A DNA stretch of 64,000 nucleotides, from NCBI GenBank assembly GCA_024682555.1, contig JAIKZD010000022.1:23180-87179 (forward strand), given 5' to 3'. Source of the stretch: Lachnospiraceae bacterium. GTDB taxonomy: Bacteria; Bacillota; Clostridia; Lachnospirales; Lachnospiraceae. A program made the position numbers and the translations under genes. Numbering within the stretch: the first letter of the stretch is position 1; every line of letters starts with the position of its first letter. Shown here piece after piece: positions 40,195 through 50,067 of this stretch. Below the pieces are notes generated by a model, which saw only the letters and a list, made by a program, of their open reading frames with translations, did no database searches and was not told where the DNA came from.

Positions 40195-42498
40195 TTATAT
40201 TATGTTTGCGGTGATCAGGATATACAGTACGGTGATCATCAGTCCCAGACAGAAAAGACTCAGTCCAAAGGACATACTCCTCAGTATGATGAACTCATTT
40301 TCAAACAGGGCCTCTCTCGTAAGGGCAAAGGCATGGGCATGATCCTTGTTTTTCCTGGGATTCTTCCTCCACAGGGTCTTATTCATGATATCAACAAAAA
40401 GATCCGCAAGCCTTCCGAGGAAATTCGTGTATCTTGTACCCTCCGGCAGCTCATGGGGAAGCTTAAGATCCCTTAACAGGGTTTTCCTCACAAGTACCAC
40501 AAAGGCATCCGTCAGGCTGTCAAGGATCCTGCAGATGAATCCGAATACCGCAGGTAATATCTTTAGCAGAAGCGGTCTGTAGATCATATCCTCAAGATCG
40601 ATCCATTTTGGCCATATATCCACATATACCCTGTTTTCGCCGTTTGCTGACACTCCCAAAATCCCGACACTTCCGCCGGACAATGTGCGGATACTGCCAT
40701 CTTCAGTCCTTTCTGCAGCTTTTCCATCTTCTATCCCGTCTGTCTCCTCCGACGGATCATCCTTCCACATTAAGAAGCGTCTGACTATGAAAAAATATAC
40801 AAAAAGTCCGATGACTATCGATATGAGCGATCCCTTAAGGTTTTCAGGGCTGTAATATGAAACCTTTTCGGCCTCACTTCCCAAAAATCCGCTTCCCAAA
40901 AGAACAAGCTTATCAAAGGTAAGGGAGGGAATCATGCCGAATACCGGAAAGATCACCGCCGGAACAAGAAGCACCGCCTTACTCAGACCGGTCATGTATT
41001 TATCCTTCATGGAATCGTATTCCGCCTGTATCCTCTCATCACGGTTTTTTTCGAAAAAAACGCAGATACAGATCTTTGTCATATAGGCAAAGGTAAGTCC
41101 TCCGCTGAAAAGGAACAGTATTTCGGCTGCCTTAAGCTTGCCCGGTCCGAAGAAATAGGGTGTGGGGATCTCATTGCTCTTTACCAGTTCGATACAGCTT
41201 ACGAGAGCCTCATGAATAAGGGTTTTTGATATATATCCGGAAAACAGGGGAACGGAGGCGATGGACAGAGCCCCTGCGATAAAACAGAGCTTTATTACCG
41301 TCTTATTCCTGCCAAATCCCCTTATATCATTAAGATCAAGCTTATGGAGATTCATGAATACCGCGCCTGCACAGAGGAAAAGCACGAGTTTCAGGAATGA
41401 ATGATTTATCATATGCATAAAGGCACCGTTTATGGCACAATCCCCGTGCTCTCCCAGCATTCCGTAAAGACCCGTTCCTACCAGGATGAAACCTATCTGC
41501 GATACGGATGAACAGGCGAGGATCTTTTTGATATTAACGGAAAAGACCGCTGTCAGCGCTCCTGTGAACATGGTTATGAGACCCGCCGCAAGGATGAACT
41601 CTCCGAAAGGACCGTCACCGTATATCTTTCCGGATATCCTGTAGAACGTTTCTGCCCCCTCTCCATGAAAGAGTCTGCAGACCGTTATCAGTACACCGAA
41701 GACCCCGGCCTTTGTAAGCATTCCGGAAAGCAGCGCCGATGCGGGAGCAGGGGCAACGGGGTGGGCCTTCGGAAGCCAGATATGTAACGGAAAGGCTCCG
41801 GCCTTTGCAAAGAATCCGAATAACAGGCAGATCCCCGCGATATGAACATTGCGGACAAAGACCCCGTCAGATACTGCAGCTTTTTCTATATATGCGCTTC
41901 TTAACGAATCTATCTCAAGGGTTCCAAGCATTGAATAAAGCATGAACAGTCCCATGAGCATCACGAGGGAACCGATCACCGCAACAGCCATATAGGTTGA
42001 TGCAGCCCTTAAGGCCTCTCTGTTTTCCTCGGCTGCCACCCACACATATGAGGCAAGGGACATTATTTCGAAGAAAATGAACAGGGTATAGAGGTCAGCG
42101 GAAAAAAAGACTCCTGCCGTTGCACTTAAGGTTATAAGTGTAAATAGATAATATCTGGCCCTGTGGTGCTCGTTTTTCAGGTATTCAAGACTGAACAGGG
42201 TCGAAACGGCAAACATAAATATGCAGATAAAGGCATAGATCCGCCTGAACCCGTCGGAAACAAAGCTCAGGCCGAAATGGGCAAACCCGGGTATGGTCTG
42301 CATATTATCGCCCTTTAAGGGATTTAAGGAAAAATACAGAACAAGCAGCAGAAGTTCCAGGACCACGACTATCGCGGAAAAAAAGGCATAGTGATCATCC
42401 CCGCTTTTTTTCGACTCAGATGTCTCTTTGCGGGTCTGTGATATAAAATATCCTAAAAGTCCTGCTATAAACGGTATTAAGATAAGAACAAAGATCAT
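40195..42498 (-). CDS. NuoL/MrpA/D-like proton-conducting membrane subunit (767 aa)
   Basis: Antiporter-like core HIWLPKAHPVAPAPASALLSGMLTKAG; long C-terminal extension. Confidence 0.88.
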   Translation of the reverse strand: MIFVLILIPFIAGLLGYFISQTRKETSESKKSGDDHYAFFSAIVVVLELLLLVLYFSLNPLKGDNMQTIPGFAHFGLSFVSDGFRRIYAFICIFMFAVSTLFSLEYLKNEHHRARYYLFTLITLSATAGVFFSADLYTLFIFFEIMSLASYVWVAAEENREALRAASTYMAVAVIGSLVMLMGLFMLYSMLGTLEIDSLRSAYIEKAAVSDGVFVRNVHIAGICLLFGFFAKAGAFPLHIWLPKAHPVAPAPASALLSGMLTKAGVFGVLITVCRLFHGEGAETFYRISGKIYGDGPFGEFILAAGLITMFTGALTAVFSVNIKKILACSSVSQIGFILVGTGLYGMLGEHGDCAINGAFMHMINHSFLKLVLFLCAGAVFMNLHKLDLNDIRGFGRNKTVIKLCFIAGALSIASVPLFSGYISKTLIHEALVSCIELVKSNEIPTPYFFGPGKLKAAEILFLFSGGLTFAYMTKICICVFFEKNRDERIQAEYDSMKDKYMTGLSKAVLLVPAVIFPVFGMIPSLTFDKLVLLGSGFLGSEAEKVSYYSPENLKGSLISIVIGLFVYFFIVRRFLMWKDDPSEETDGIEDGKAAERTEDGSIRTLSGGSVGILGVSANGENRVYVDIWPKWIDLEDMIYRPLLLKILPAVFGFICRILDSLTDAFVVLVRKTLLRDLKLPHELPEGTRYTNFLGRLADLFVDIMNKTLWRKNPRKNKDHAHAFALTREALFENEFIILRSMSFGLSLFCLGLMITVLYILITANII

Positions 42499-43967
42499 CA
42501 GACAACCTCCATGACCACGGATCTTACAAAATCAGCAAGAGGCTTTGAATACAGCCCGAGAACAAAAAGCACACAGACAAAAACATACAGCGGAAGCAGC
42601 ATCTTTATGCCCGGATCACTGAAATCTTCCGTACACTCCTTTCCCTTTACGGGGAAAAATGCCCTTGCTGATATGGACAGCATGTATATTGCGGTAAGCA
42701 GGGCCGAGATCATGATAACGCAGAGGCCGGCATAAGCCAGAGGATTCATGCTGTTTACGGCCGCCTGTGCTATATACCATTTGCTGACAAAGCCCGGAAG
42801 CATCGGTACGCCCATAAGTGCAAGGGAAGCTATGGTAAAAATCGTAAACACCCGGGGAAGTTTATATCCCATCCCGTCAAGTTCATGTATATAATTTTTT
42901 CCCGTCCGGTGGATGACCGCACCCGCACAGAAAAACGAACATATCTTTATAATGGCATGTATAACAAGATGCATGACGGCGCCGATCAGTCCCAAGGGTG
43001 TCATTATAGTTGCAGAAAACAGGATATATGAAAGGTTGCTTATGGTGGAATATGCAAGTCTTCGTTTAAAATGAGTCTCTTTGACCGCCATGCAGGATCC
43101 GTAGAGAATGGTCAGGATGGTGACTGTCATAACAACGGTCTGGGCCCAGGTACCCTTAAGGATCTGAGTCCCGTAGCTGTAGTAAGTCAGCCTGATGATG
43201 GCAAAAGCCCCCGCCTTAACAACAGCCACCGCATGCAGCAGTGCGGTTACGGGCGTGGGTGCCACACCCGCCTTGGGAAGCCAGGCATTAAAGGGACAGA
43301 TAGCTGCCTTTACGCCGAATCCCAGAAATGACATTACATATATAAGAAGAAACACATTCTCATTCCCGGTGATCTCCGCTTTGTCAAGCACTCCACCCAT
43401 AATAAAATCAAGCGAGGTACCGTTTGTTATGATAAATACAAGACCGATAAAGGCAAAGGCGGCTCCCCCGAGTGAATAATACAGGTAAGTCCTGCTTGCA
43501 AGGATAGCTTCTCTTGAAAGAGTATGCATGACAAGAGGGAAGGTCACCAGTGTCAGCAGTTCATAGAAGAAATACATTGTCAGGAGGTTGCCGGAAAAAG
43601 CGATCCCGAGAGTCACCCCATAGGTCATGGTATAAAACATGAAAAAAATGGACCAGTACCTGTCCCCTTCCATATATTCAAAAGCATAAAGCGTTGCAAG
43701 GGGCCACAGAAAAGCCACCAGTGCCCCGAAGATCACGGAAAGTCCGTCTATCTTAAGGCTCAGGGAAAGTGCTCTTGTAAACCTTGCAAAAACAAAGGCA
43801 CCTTCAGGAATGTTAAAAACCAGGAAGACTACAATAACGCTTGTTATAATAACTGACGTTTCTATATAGATTTCTTTGTACTTCTGCTGTCCGAACCTGA
43901 TGGCCGGTAAGATCATTCCGGCTAAAAAGGGAAGAAGGACAGCAATGAACATCAATACTTCTTTCAT
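42498..43967 (-). CDS. NuoN/MrpD-like antiporter subunit
   Basis: NAWLPKAGVAPTPVTALLHAVAVVKAGAF. Confidence 0.9.
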   Translation of the reverse strand: MKEVLMFIAVLLPFLAGMILPAIRFGQQKYKEIYIETSVIITSVIVVFLVFNIPEGAFVFARFTRALSLSLKIDGLSVIFGALVAFLWPLATLYAFEYMEGDRYWSIFFMFYTMTYGVTLGIAFSGNLLTMYFFYELLTLVTFPLVMHTLSREAILASRTYLYYSLGGAAFAFIGLVFIITNGTSLDFIMGGVLDKAEITGNENVFLLIYVMSFLGFGVKAAICPFNAWLPKAGVAPTPVTALLHAVAVVKAGAFAIIRLTYYSYGTQILKGTWAQTVVMTVTILTILYGSCMAVKETHFKRRLAYSTISNLSYILFSATIMTPLGLIGAVMHLVIHAIIKICSFFCAGAVIHRTGKNYIHELDGMGYKLPRVFTIFTIASLALMGVPMLPGFVSKWYIAQAAVNSMNPLAYAGLCVIMISALLTAIYMLSISARAFFPVKGKECTEDFSDPGIKMLLPLYVFVCVLFVLGLYSKPLADFVRSVVMEVV

Positions 43968-44034
43968 TTCTTTTCTCTTTTTTGTTTATCTTTCTTCCGG
44001 ATCCCTGCTCCGGATCTGTATGTTTTTGTTCTGT

Positions 44035-45339
44035 CTATCTGATCCACAGTGCTGCAAGCTTCTGTATGAAACCTTCAACAGGGCCCGGGAACATACCGAT
44101 AAGAAGGGACAGGGCCGTCAGCAGGATCACCGGTATCAGAAGTGTCAATTCAACACCGGTTTTTTCACGGACAACCCGGGCTTCAGCATCCTCCTTTGCC
44201 ACAAAGAATCCCTTCATGGTGACCGGAAGCAGATACCCTGCCGTCAAAAGGGCACTGACCAGCAGAGTCACCGGGCCGAGAAATCTGAAAACGGGTATGC
44301 CTGAGGCAATTGCCCCCGTCGCCAGATACCATTTGCTGAGGAAACCGCCCGTGGGAGGAATCCCTATAAGGGCGAGGGAGCAAAGCGTAAAGCACCAAAG
44401 GGTGACAGGCATCTTTTTCCCTATTCCGGTGTAATCCGACACTTTGTTAAATCCTGTTTTAATGATAAAAATCCCCGCTATGAGGAATAGTGCGCTCTTT
44501 ATAAAGGCATGCGAGAAGGTATGCATCAAAGCCCCTGTAACCGATGCTTCATCGGTTATAAAGAGTCCGAACAGGATATAGGAAACCTGGCTTACGGTGG
44601 AATAGGCCAGCCTCTTCTTGATCAGATCTTCTCTGTAAGCCAGGGCAGAACCCATAAATACGGTTATAAGACTTAATATCAGTACTGTTTTCTGTACCCA
44701 GGTGCCTTTAAAGAGATCAGCACCGAATATATAAAAGAGGGTCCGGATGATCCCGAATACTCCCGCTTTTACTATTATTCCCGAAAGGACAGCCGATGCC
44801 GGAGCGGGGGCTATGGGATGGGCCGTGGTAAGCCAGGCATGCATGGGAAACATTCCCGCCTTGACCGAGAATCCTGTCAGCATCAGGAACAATATGACTA
44901 GCAGCAGTTTTTTTTCATCCGCCCCCATATCCGAAAGAACACCGCCGTAAGCAAATCTCAGGCTTTCCGCATGCTTATTCAGGAAGAATATTCCAAGAAG
45001 TACGGGATATGCACCGGCCAGTGAATAGAACAGATATTTGAGCCCTGCCATAACGGCTTCATGAGACTGCTCGTGCATTACAAGCGGAACCGAGCACAGA
45101 GTCATCAGCTCATAAAAAAGATAAAACGTGATTAAACTTCCTGAAAACGACATGCCTATCAGCACAAAATAGACCAGAGAATAAAAGATATAGTATCTCG
45201 GTCTGTTTTCTTCATGTTTCATGTATACGGGAGTATATACGAGCACGGAAATAAAGACGATACTGACAAGCACCGCAAACATGATCCCCATTTCATCCGG
45301 TTTAAAGTAAAACAATTCCTGCATCTTTAACACCTTCAC
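44035..45339 (-). CDS. MrpD/NuoM-like antiporter subunit (short N-terminus)
   Basis: HAWLTTAHPIAPAPASAVLSGIIVKAGVFGI. Confidence 0.9.
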   Translation of the reverse strand: MKVLKMQELFYFKPDEMGIMFAVLVSIVFISVLVYTPVYMKHEENRPRYYIFYSLVYFVLIGMSFSGSLITFYLFYELMTLCSVPLVMHEQSHEAVMAGLKYLFYSLAGAYPVLLGIFFLNKHAESLRFAYGGVLSDMGADEKKLLLVILFLMLTGFSVKAGMFPMHAWLTTAHPIAPAPASAVLSGIIVKAGVFGIIRTLFYIFGADLFKGTWVQKTVLILSLITVFMGSALAYREDLIKKRLAYSTVSQVSYILFGLFITDEASVTGALMHTFSHAFIKSALFLIAGIFIIKTGFNKVSDYTGIGKKMPVTLWCFTLCSLALIGIPPTGGFLSKWYLATGAIASGIPVFRFLGPVTLLVSALLTAGYLLPVTMKGFFVAKEDAEARVVREKTGVELTLLIPVILLTALSLLIGMFPGPVEGFIQKLAALWIR

Positions 45340-46835
45340 GAAAACAGCCTTAATCCTTCATGGATCAGATGATTGAATACTTCCGAACTCATTCCCAGTG
45401 TCAGGTTTACCAGTATAAACCCGATTATGGTAAAGCCGTAGGACGGTCTGTCCATAAAGCTGAAATCCTGACCGGCATAAGGACTCTCCGGAGCGGGTGT
45501 ATATATCCTTATGACAGTCTTCATAAAGTAGATGGCATTTAATATAACGCTTATGGCCAATACCACAAGGGTAGGGATCGATTTTCCCTCCACGCTTATA
45601 CCTGCCTCCGCAAAAAGAAGCTTTGAAATAAAGCCCGACAGCATCGGTATTCCCACCATTGACAGCGCTCCCACAAAGAATCCCATACCTGCGATCCTGT
45701 TTCTGAAGGCTGCCCCCGTAACATGAACAAATTCCCGTTTATATCCCGAAACATCCGTAAGTCCTATGGCTGCTATGAACAGAAGGGATTTTGTTGTCCC
45801 GTGGGACAGCATATGGAAGATGCTGGCTTCCATTCCAAGCTCCGTGGCAAGACCGAATCCCATGAAGATATAGCCGATCTGCGCTATCGAGGAATATGCT
45901 ATCATCCTTCGGATATCATTTTCCCTTATGGCCCGCACGGATCCCACTATCATAGCCGTCAGTCCGAAGGTATAAAAGACATCCAGGATATGTGAAGAAA
46001 CAAATACATCATAACCTATGACCCTGTAGATTATCTTTATGAGCAAAAAGATGTATCCCTTGGATACAAGGGAAGACAGGATCGCTGCAGAGCTCACCGT
46101 GGAATATCCGTATGCATCCGGGAGCCAGGCATGGAACGGAAAAAGGGCACTTTTTACCGCAAGACCCACGCTTATAAGCGTTATCATTACAAGCAGGGGC
46201 ATTTTATATTCCCCCGAATTATGAAGGACCGCTATCGATTCCTTTATATTGCTCATAAGAAGGTGCCCCGTAATGTCGTAGATCATGCAGATCCCCAAAA
46301 GCAGGAGTCCCGATCCGATAAGGCTCATGATCATGTATCTCACCGCGGCTATGTAGGTCCTTCCGATCCTCCTGATCATTATGAGGCCGCAGGCTGATAT
46401 GGTATTGATCTCCACAAAAACATAGGCGGTGAAAAGGTCATTTGTATAAACAAGGGCTAAGAGCGAGCTTAACATCAGATCCACAAGTATGTAATAGAGA
46501 TTATGCCTGTCTTCGTCCACTTCATCATCAAGCTTCTGATGACCGCCTACAACACTCAAAAGCATTATTATCGAAAAGAAGGCCGCCATCATTGCCTCAA
46601 GCGGGCCGAAACGTATCTCATTACCGAAGGGAGCTGGAAAATGACCCATCATATAGACAACACTCTCTCCCCTCTTATGCAGGCTCACAAGGAGAGCACA
46701 GGACATGGAAAAGACAACGGATATCATTATCCCGTTCAGCCATTTTGCCGCTTTTTTGGGCAGGATGGAGGTAATGATCCCCGAAAGCATCGAAAGCATT
46801 ATGGAAAAGAAAGGAAAATTGTCGATAAATCTCAC
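45336..46835 (-). CDS. MrpD/NuoM-like antiporter subunit
   Basis: HAWLPDAYGYSTVSSAAILSSLVSKGYIFLL. Confidence 0.9.
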   Translation of the reverse strand: MRFIDNFPFFSIMLSMLSGIITSILPKKAAKWLNGIMISVVFSMSCALLVSLHKRGESVVYMMGHFPAPFGNEIRFGPLEAMMAAFFSIIMLLSVVGGHQKLDDEVDEDRHNLYYILVDLMLSSLLALVYTNDLFTAYVFVEINTISACGLIMIRRIGRTYIAAVRYMIMSLIGSGLLLLGICMIYDITGHLLMSNIKESIAVLHNSGEYKMPLLVMITLISVGLAVKSALFPFHAWLPDAYGYSTVSSAAILSSLVSKGYIFLLIKIIYRVIGYDVFVSSHILDVFYTFGLTAMIVGSVRAIRENDIRRMIAYSSIAQIGYIFMGFGLATELGMEASIFHMLSHGTTKSLLFIAAIGLTDVSGYKREFVHVTGAAFRNRIAGMGFFVGALSMVGIPMLSGFISKLLFAEAGISVEGKSIPTLVVLAISVILNAIYFMKTVIRIYTPAPESPYAGQDFSFMDRPSYGFTIIGFILVNLTLGMSSEVFNHLIHEGLRLFS

Positions 46836-47209
46836 TATCTTTTCTCCTTTCTCAGTCTCGTGGATATCTCATCAAGATTAAGGGTATGAAACCGCCTGTA
46901 AAGCTGTAAAACAAGTGAAAGCATAAGCGCCGTAACGGATACGGACACAACGATACCCGTAAGCACCAGACCGGCGGGAATGGGATTGACATAGGCTTCC
47001 GCCTCCTGTATGCCGTCGGTGATGATCGGCGCATTTCTTCCGGCGATATAGCCTTTTTCCGTAAGAAACAGGTAAATGGCGGAATCCATGATATTGAATC
47101 CGATTATTTTTTTTATAAGATTTCTCTGTAACAACAGATTCGTAAAGCCTATGGCAAACAAAAGCATGGCAACGGCTTCACCGTAATTTGCAAACAGTTC
47201 CGCTTCCAT
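46835..47209 (-). CDS. mnhC: MrpC/MnhC (NuoK-like) subunit
   Basis: Three TM helices, LLQRNLIKKIIGFNIMDSAIYLFL...DPIPAGLVLTGIVVSVSVTAL-type sequence (here NPIPAGLVLTGIVVSVSVTAL). Confidence 0.9.
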   Translation of the reverse strand: MEAELFANYGEAVAMLLFAIGFTNLLLQRNLIKKIIGFNIMDSAIYLFLTEKGYIAGRNAPIITDGIQEAEAYVNPIPAGLVLTGIVVSVSVTALMLSLVLQLYRRFHTLNLDEISTRLRKEKR

Positions 47210-48187
47210 TCAGAAATCCCCCTTACGAAACATGCAGTAAAACGTGTACATTGTGCAGGAAACCACCAGTCCCACGCAGATATCCAGGGGAAGTATCAGC
47301 CCCGCGCTTAAAATAGCACCGGGTATCCCCTTTGGAATATGGCTTTCCAGATGATTTGCCCCGGTAAAGAAAGAATAGCTTTTTGCGAGACAATAAAATG
47401 TCAGAGCGGTGACGCTGACGATCTTATAGGTCTTTTCCACAAAGAAACGCTCGGTCTTGTTGAATCCGAAGGCATTAAGATACAGGATAAGTCCCGCACC
47501 TATGACAGCCCCTCCGGAAAAGCCTCCCCCCGGAGACAGATGTCCGTTTAAGATGATACAGCTGCCGAAGAGCACTATCACCGGCATTAAATATCTTGCG
47601 CAGAACATCAGAATGATATCATTTTTCGGCTCTAGACGCCTGTCGTTAGTCACTTCCTCGTATTTCATCGGATCCTTCTTTTTGAGGGAAGAATCGACCT
47701 TTAACAGTATGAGAACGGTTATCGTTGCTATGAACAGAACATTTGATTCTCCAAAGGTATCAAAGGCTCTGTAATCAAGGATCATGCCTGACACTATGTT
47801 CGTTGCCCCGGTCTCCTCAAGCCCCTTTTCTATATATCTTGTCGGAACCTCGTTATCTGCCGGATTGTCGGGAGCTCCCACCGGCGGAAGATAGAGAACA
47901 TTTACAAACAGTATGACAAACATGGTCAGACAGAAAAGGATCGAGATAAACTTATAGATCTTCCGGAACCTTATTATGAGCCTGTTGTTATCCGTATCAT
48001 AAATACGCTCAAGCATCATCTGTTTTTCGCGCAGGCGCTCGTTTAAAGCTTCCTCGCTTTCTTCGTATTCCTTCTGGGCCTTTTGTTCGATCTTCCCTAT
48101 ATAAGGATCCTCTTCTCCCTTAAGCCACTTAAAGTACCTGTAGGAAAAGGTCTTTTCGTATTCTTCTCTGCTCTTTTTCCTACTCAT
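47210..48187 (-). CDS. mnhB: MrpB/MnhB-like subunit with N-terminal extension
   Basis: NGHLSPGGGFSGGAVIGAGLILY. Likely start MSRKKSREEYEK at 48187. Confidence 0.88.
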   Translation of the reverse strand: MSRKKSREEYEKTFSYRYFKWLKGEEDPYIGKIEQKAQKEYEESEEALNERLREKQMMLERIYDTDNNRLIIRFRKIYKFISILFCLTMFVILFVNVLYLPPVGAPDNPADNEVPTRYIEKGLEETGATNIVSGMILDYRAFDTFGESNVLFIATITVLILLKVDSSLKKKDPMKYEEVTNDRRLEPKNDIILMFCARYLMPVIVLFGSCIILNGHLSPGGGFSGGAVIGAGLILYLNAFGFNKTERFFVEKTYKIVSVTALTFYCLAKSYSFFTGANHLESHIPKGIPGAILSAGLILPLDICVGLVVSCTMYTFYCMFRKGDF

Positions 48188-48515
48188 CGGAATCCTCCTT
48201 AAGGGATACGGTCTCATAAAGGATCTCATCCCTTTCTTTTTTCAGGGCTTCTTCCTCCTTCTCGGCGGGATCCTTTTCCGGATCGATGGCCTTGATACGT
48301 TTAAAACACCCGAAAAACAGGAGTGTAGTAACTCCGGCACCGACCGCAGCCTCGGTTATGGCAAGATCCGGAGCCTTTAAACACATCCAGATCATTGACA
48401 TTATGAGACTGAAGGACATATAGATAAGTATCGAATTTAACAGGTTATTTGAAAAGCTGACCGCCACGGCACAGCTTATCAGAAAAACAAACAGGATCAT
48501 CTGAAAAACCGTCAT
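48180..48515 (-). CDS. MbhD-like/DUF4040 subunit (MrpA C-terminal equivalent)
   Basis: APDLAITEAAVGAGVTTLLFFGCFKRI. Confidence 0.85.
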   Translation of the reverse strand: MTVFQMILFVFLISCAVAVSFSNNLLNSILIYMSFSLIMSMIWMCLKAPDLAITEAAVGAGVTTLLFFGCFKRIKAIDPEKDPAEKEEEALKKERDEILYETVSLKEDSDE

Positions 48516-48955
48516 TTTTCTCCCTCCGGATCTTTAGGCTCCGACTCTGAATCCTTTGTTTCATCCACCGTTTTATCATCCACTGTTCTACCATCCACCG
48601 TTTTATCATCCCCTGCTTCGCCCTCCAGCTCGGAAAGCTCCGCTTTTTTCAGATAATGCGTCAGGCTCTCGTTGGTATAAGTCTCCATCCTCGATATAAG
48701 ATGACTCGAAACCGGAGAGGTTATCCACAGAAAAACGATCACAAGCACCATCTTAAGGGTCGTGAAATTAAGCCCCGATATGATCATCAGGCCCGAAAGC
48801 GCGCACAGGATCCCCAGTGTATCACCCATGGCCGCCGCATGCATTCTGTTAAGGACATATTTCATCTTGAATATGCCGACTATCTCCGATCCGAATATGA
48901 AGAGCGCTGCCGCAATAAGGCAAAGCCCCAGGATCAGTCTTATCCATTCATACAT
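48512..48955 (-). CDS. mnhG: MrpG/MnhG subunit
   Basis: VLNRMHAAAMGDTLGILCALSGLMI; ITSPVSSHLISR. Confidence 0.9.
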   Translation of the reverse strand: MYEWIRLILGLCLIAAALFIFGSEIVGIFKMKYVLNRMHAAAMGDTLGILCALSGLMIISGLNFTTLKMVLVIVFLWITSPVSSHLISRMETYTNESLTHYLKKAELSELEGEAGDDKTVDGRTVDDKTVDETKDSESEPKDPEGEK

Positions 48956-49357
48956 TTATTTTTCTCCCGGATCGTTTCCGTATGGTCCGATATAATCATC
49001 CGGATTTACAAATTCCGACCTTTCCAGATAATCCTCCATGAAGAGGTCTTCCTGCTGCATCTCCTGCTCGTTCTTTTTTTCCGCATATATACCCATATAA
49101 AGCTTGGATATGAGGACGACTGCCAGGAAACTGATCATGGCGTATACCAGGGCGACGTCCACAAGATATCCCTCGTTAAGATAGAGGGCAAGGCAGCAGA
49201 TCATAACCATAACTATGGTTCCCATCATATTTACGGACATCAGTCTGTCCGCGATCTTCGGTCCCCTTATCGCCCTGATGAGGCAGAAGAACAAAAACAC
49301 CGCCAGTATGGAAAGGATAATGGGAAAGGCCGTTTCCGTAACCGAATTACTTATCAT
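48956..49357 (-). CDS. mnhF: MrpF/MnhF subunit
   Basis: RAIRGPKIADRLMSVNMMGTIVMVMI. Confidence 0.88.
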   Translation of the reverse strand: MISNSVTETAFPIILSILAVFLFFCLIRAIRGPKIADRLMSVNMMGTIVMVMICCLALYLNEGYLVDVALVYAMISFLAVVLISKLYMGIYAEKKNEQEMQQEDLFMEDYLERSEFVNPDDYIGPYGNDPGEK

Positions 49358-49820
49358 TCATGACCTCCTCCATTCTTCTCAGTATATGCACAAAAGAGGA
49401 CTCATCGAGCCCTTTTGCAAGCTCCCTGTCAAGGCAGTGGACCAAAAGGTCATTGCCCTCAAGGGAAACGGTTATGGTACCGGGGGTAAGTGTTATCGAA
49501 TTGGCAAGAAGAACCCTCAGGGCATTTGTCTTAATATCCGTCGTAAAATGCACAAGGACCGGCTCGAGCTCATATCTGTTGCTCATTATCAGCCTGAAGG
49601 CGCTTATATTGGCTTTGATTATCTCGGCGACAAGGTTCAGGATATACCAGATGATAAGAAAAAATCTCTTAAATTTCAGTAAGTCCTTTGACAGGCTGAA
49701 ATTTAAGAATCTGCACATGAAGAAATATATCAGTCCGGCCATGATAAGTCCGGAAATAAGTATTTCCGGGCTAAACCGGCCGTTAAAGATTATCCACAAA
49801 AGAACCAGTATAATATACAT
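49347..49820 (-). CDS. mnhE: MrpE/MnhE subunit
   Basis: EIIKANISAFRLIM; LLANSITLTPGTITVSLEGNDLLVHCLD. Start MYIILVLLWIIFNGRF at 49820 preferred. Confidence 0.9.
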   Translation of the reverse strand: MYIILVLLWIIFNGRFSPEILISGLIMAGLIYFFMCRFLNFSLSKDLLKFKRFFLIIWYILNLVAEIIKANISAFRLIMSNRYELEPVLVHFTTDIKTNALRVLLANSITLTPGTITVSLEGNDLLVHCLDRELAKGLDESSFVHILRRMEEVMNDK

Positions 49821-50067
49821 TTCTGTATCCTTTTTCCTGCATACCGCTTTTATATGATAAAAAACGTCTGACAGCCGGAAACATTGACCCACTCCGCAGC
49901 GGACTCAGTCAATATATCCTGTTCAAATAAGTATAGACCATTATGAAAAAAAGTCAAAACGTTATGCTTTTCCGTATGCTTTTTACGGTACGATTTATGC
50001 TTTATGGAAGAGTGATTTTGATATACAATACCCATATAACAGAAAAATCGGAATACCGGAGCCGGCA

